Shown here one piece after another: positions 6,809 to 7,729 of a stretch of 7,729 bases of DNA (positions are counted from its first letter, which is position 1; every line of letters begins with the position of its first letter). The notes below the pieces were generated by a model that did no database searches, was not told where the DNA came from, and saw only the letters and a program-made list of their open reading frames with translations. The DNA lies in contig JAGCLR010000287.1 of the NCBI GenBank assembly GCA_017646885.1, positions 1 through 7,729 on the forward strand, in the 5' to 3' direction. Both the position numbers and the translations under genes were made by a program. The stretch is from Methanobrevibacter sp. GTDB lineage: Archaea > Methanobacteriota > Methanobacteria > Methanobacteriales > Methanobacteriaceae.

Positions 6809-7729
6809 GACAAAATATCATCGATAAGAGCATTGGCATCTCTTGGTTTACCTTGTGGATCGAATATTTTATTAACCCAAGGTCTAAGAGCGAAAGCCAT
6901 TATACCCATAGCAGCAAAACTACCATAAAAGCCATATGGTGGTTGTGTTAGTATTGAGAACTTATCATCAAAGTTAAATGGTAGACTCTTATCAGCATAC
7001 TTAATAATCTTATTTACTTTATCACATGCAGCCTTAAATGGATGATCATCCGAAACTTCTGATTTCCAATTGAGGTTTTCATCCAAGCAATCTTGAATTA
7101 GATATTGCACTGGACGCATTTGCTGATTGATGCTAATGAACTCACTTTTCGTTGTTGCAAAAAGAAAAGTTCTTACCATTTCCTTAGAGTTCTGTTGTCT
7201 CCAGAATGTAGAAGGTGCTTTTTGTCTTAATATCTCATGTGCGTCTGGGCTATAAGGAAAGATAACAGGAGTAATAGATGAATTAACTATGGAAGATAAA
7301 TGTTTTACAGAAATAGGTTGCTTATCTTCTCCGTTAATATACACAATTGCATTATTCCTTTGGACAGACTCCATCCATTCTTTAACCATTGCTATAGCAT
7401 GGTCTTTATGAACCTTTTGTTGATCTAAAAAACCATGGCTACTTGCACAAGCATAGTTTGCTTGGAATTCAATAAACTGTTCGTATTTTGCGTCAGTCAT
7501 CACCTCATCAAAGACTAAAAAAACTATGTTCTTTAAGTCTTTATCATCTTCGTCAATTGAACATTTCTCAGCACAATTACGTAAAGTTGCTAATTCTGTA
7601 TTATTACGAGCCAACAATAATGCAAAGAATAAGCTGCTACTTTTGCTTTCTTTCTTACCATTCTTGATCTGGCTACGCAATTGGGATTCGTTTTGAACAT
7701 CAGAATAGAACTTAAATGCAAATGGTCTA
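6715..7729 (-). CDS. brxC: BrxC/PglY-type BREX protein, middle part, frameshifted and cut by the window edge
   Basis: The frame is open from the right edge of the window (first full codon 7728-7726), so the true start and the P-loop ATPase region lie outside. The 5'-most residues read RPFAFKFYSDVQNESQ. A TTG at 7680 is only an internal leucine codon. The part seen resembles the C-terminal region of BrxC/PglY proteins, with the characteristic PPYG turn (ILTQPPYGFYGS, about 6960-6925) followed by a hydrophobic helix. BrxC is a large ATPase-like core BREX protein that works with PglZ. The true sequence ends near 6806; the last 29 codons or so to the stop at 6717-6715 are out of frame and do not look like the family. 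Its position directly upstream of pglZ fits BREX type 4, in which brxP precedes brxC. Family call from motif style and context. Confidence 0.75.
   Translation of the reverse strand, partial: RPFAFKFYSDVQNESQLRSQIKNGKKESKSSSLFFALLLARNNTELATLRNCAEKCSIDEDDKDLKNIVFLVFDEVMTDAKYEQFIEFQANYACASSHGFLDQQKVHKDHAIAMVKEWMESVQRNNAIVYINGEDKQPISVKHLSSIVNSSITPVIFPYSPDAHEILRQKAPSTFWRQQNSKEMVRTFLFATTKSEFISINQQMRPVQYLIQDCLDENLNWKSEVSDDHPFKAACDKVNKIIKYADKSLPFNFDDKFSILTQPPYGFYGSFAAMGIMAFALRPWVNKIFDPQGKPRDANALIDDILSCCLRYGMTISQIANLTSNSRLPKKANCVKS
6796..6810 (-). other. Frameshift site in brxC
   Basis: On the minus strand the bases around TCTTGTTGTTTAAGG carry the junction of the two brxC frames. A single added T, making TGTTTGTTTAAG, would join ILSC to LFKVWDD in one frame. 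The two frames overlap by 94 bases, and the protein quality changes sharply here. The only slip-like heptamer is T TTA AGG (6802-6796), which is a poor match to X XXY YYZ because AGG to AAG mismatches the middle base. A one-base deletion in the TTGTTG repeat, or a sequencing error, is therefore more likely than programmed slippage. Confidence 0.75.

Noticed and set aside
7504..7524. FLVFDEV in the brxC part as a Walker B motif
   Set aside because: It resembles one, but no Walker A is present in the visible portion and the segment lies in the C-terminal region, so it cannot be assigned.

Overview
The window is a compact, single-direction gene block. Every gene is read on the minus strand, and junctions are 1 to 13 bases. 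It looks like the 3' part of a phage-defence operon of the BREX family, most like BREX type 4. The AT-rich sequence, the near absence of Shine-Dalgarno sites and the protein style suggest a member of the Bacteroidota (Bacteroides/Prevotella-like). This is an inference, because no taxonomic marker gene is present.

Layout in transcription order, from high to low coordinates: (1) 7729-6026, the C-terminal part of a BrxC/PglY-type BREX protein. Its gene runs off the window's right edge and is broken by a one-base frameshift near 6800. (2) 6021-3601, a PglZ alkaline-phosphatase-superfamily protein. (3) 3598-2168, a short BrxL: an AAA+ protein with no Lon-type protease domain. (4) 2155-1622, a small GIY-YIG nuclease. 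(5) 1620-361, a DGQHR-motif protein related to DndB of DNA phosphorothioation systems. (6) 347-1, the N-terminal part of a DinD/BRO-N protein, cut by the left edge and clearly richer in G+C.

The order brxC-pglZ-brxL is that of BREX type 4, whose other hallmark gene, brxP (PAPS-reductase-like), would lie upstream of brxC and outside this window. No PglX methyltransferase is seen. The point of most interest is that a nuclease and a DndB-like protein follow brxL with 12-base and 1-base spacing, so they are probably made with the BREX proteins. This suggests a BREX/Dnd-like mixture, with the GIY-YIG protein as candidate effector and the DndB-like protein as candidate regulator or modification partner. 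The frameshift in brxC means the system may be inactive in this strain, unless it is a sequencing error or is bypassed.

There is no intergenic stretch longer than 13 bases. I see no RNA gene, CRISPR array, insertion sequence or terminator, and the operon promoter is not in the window.
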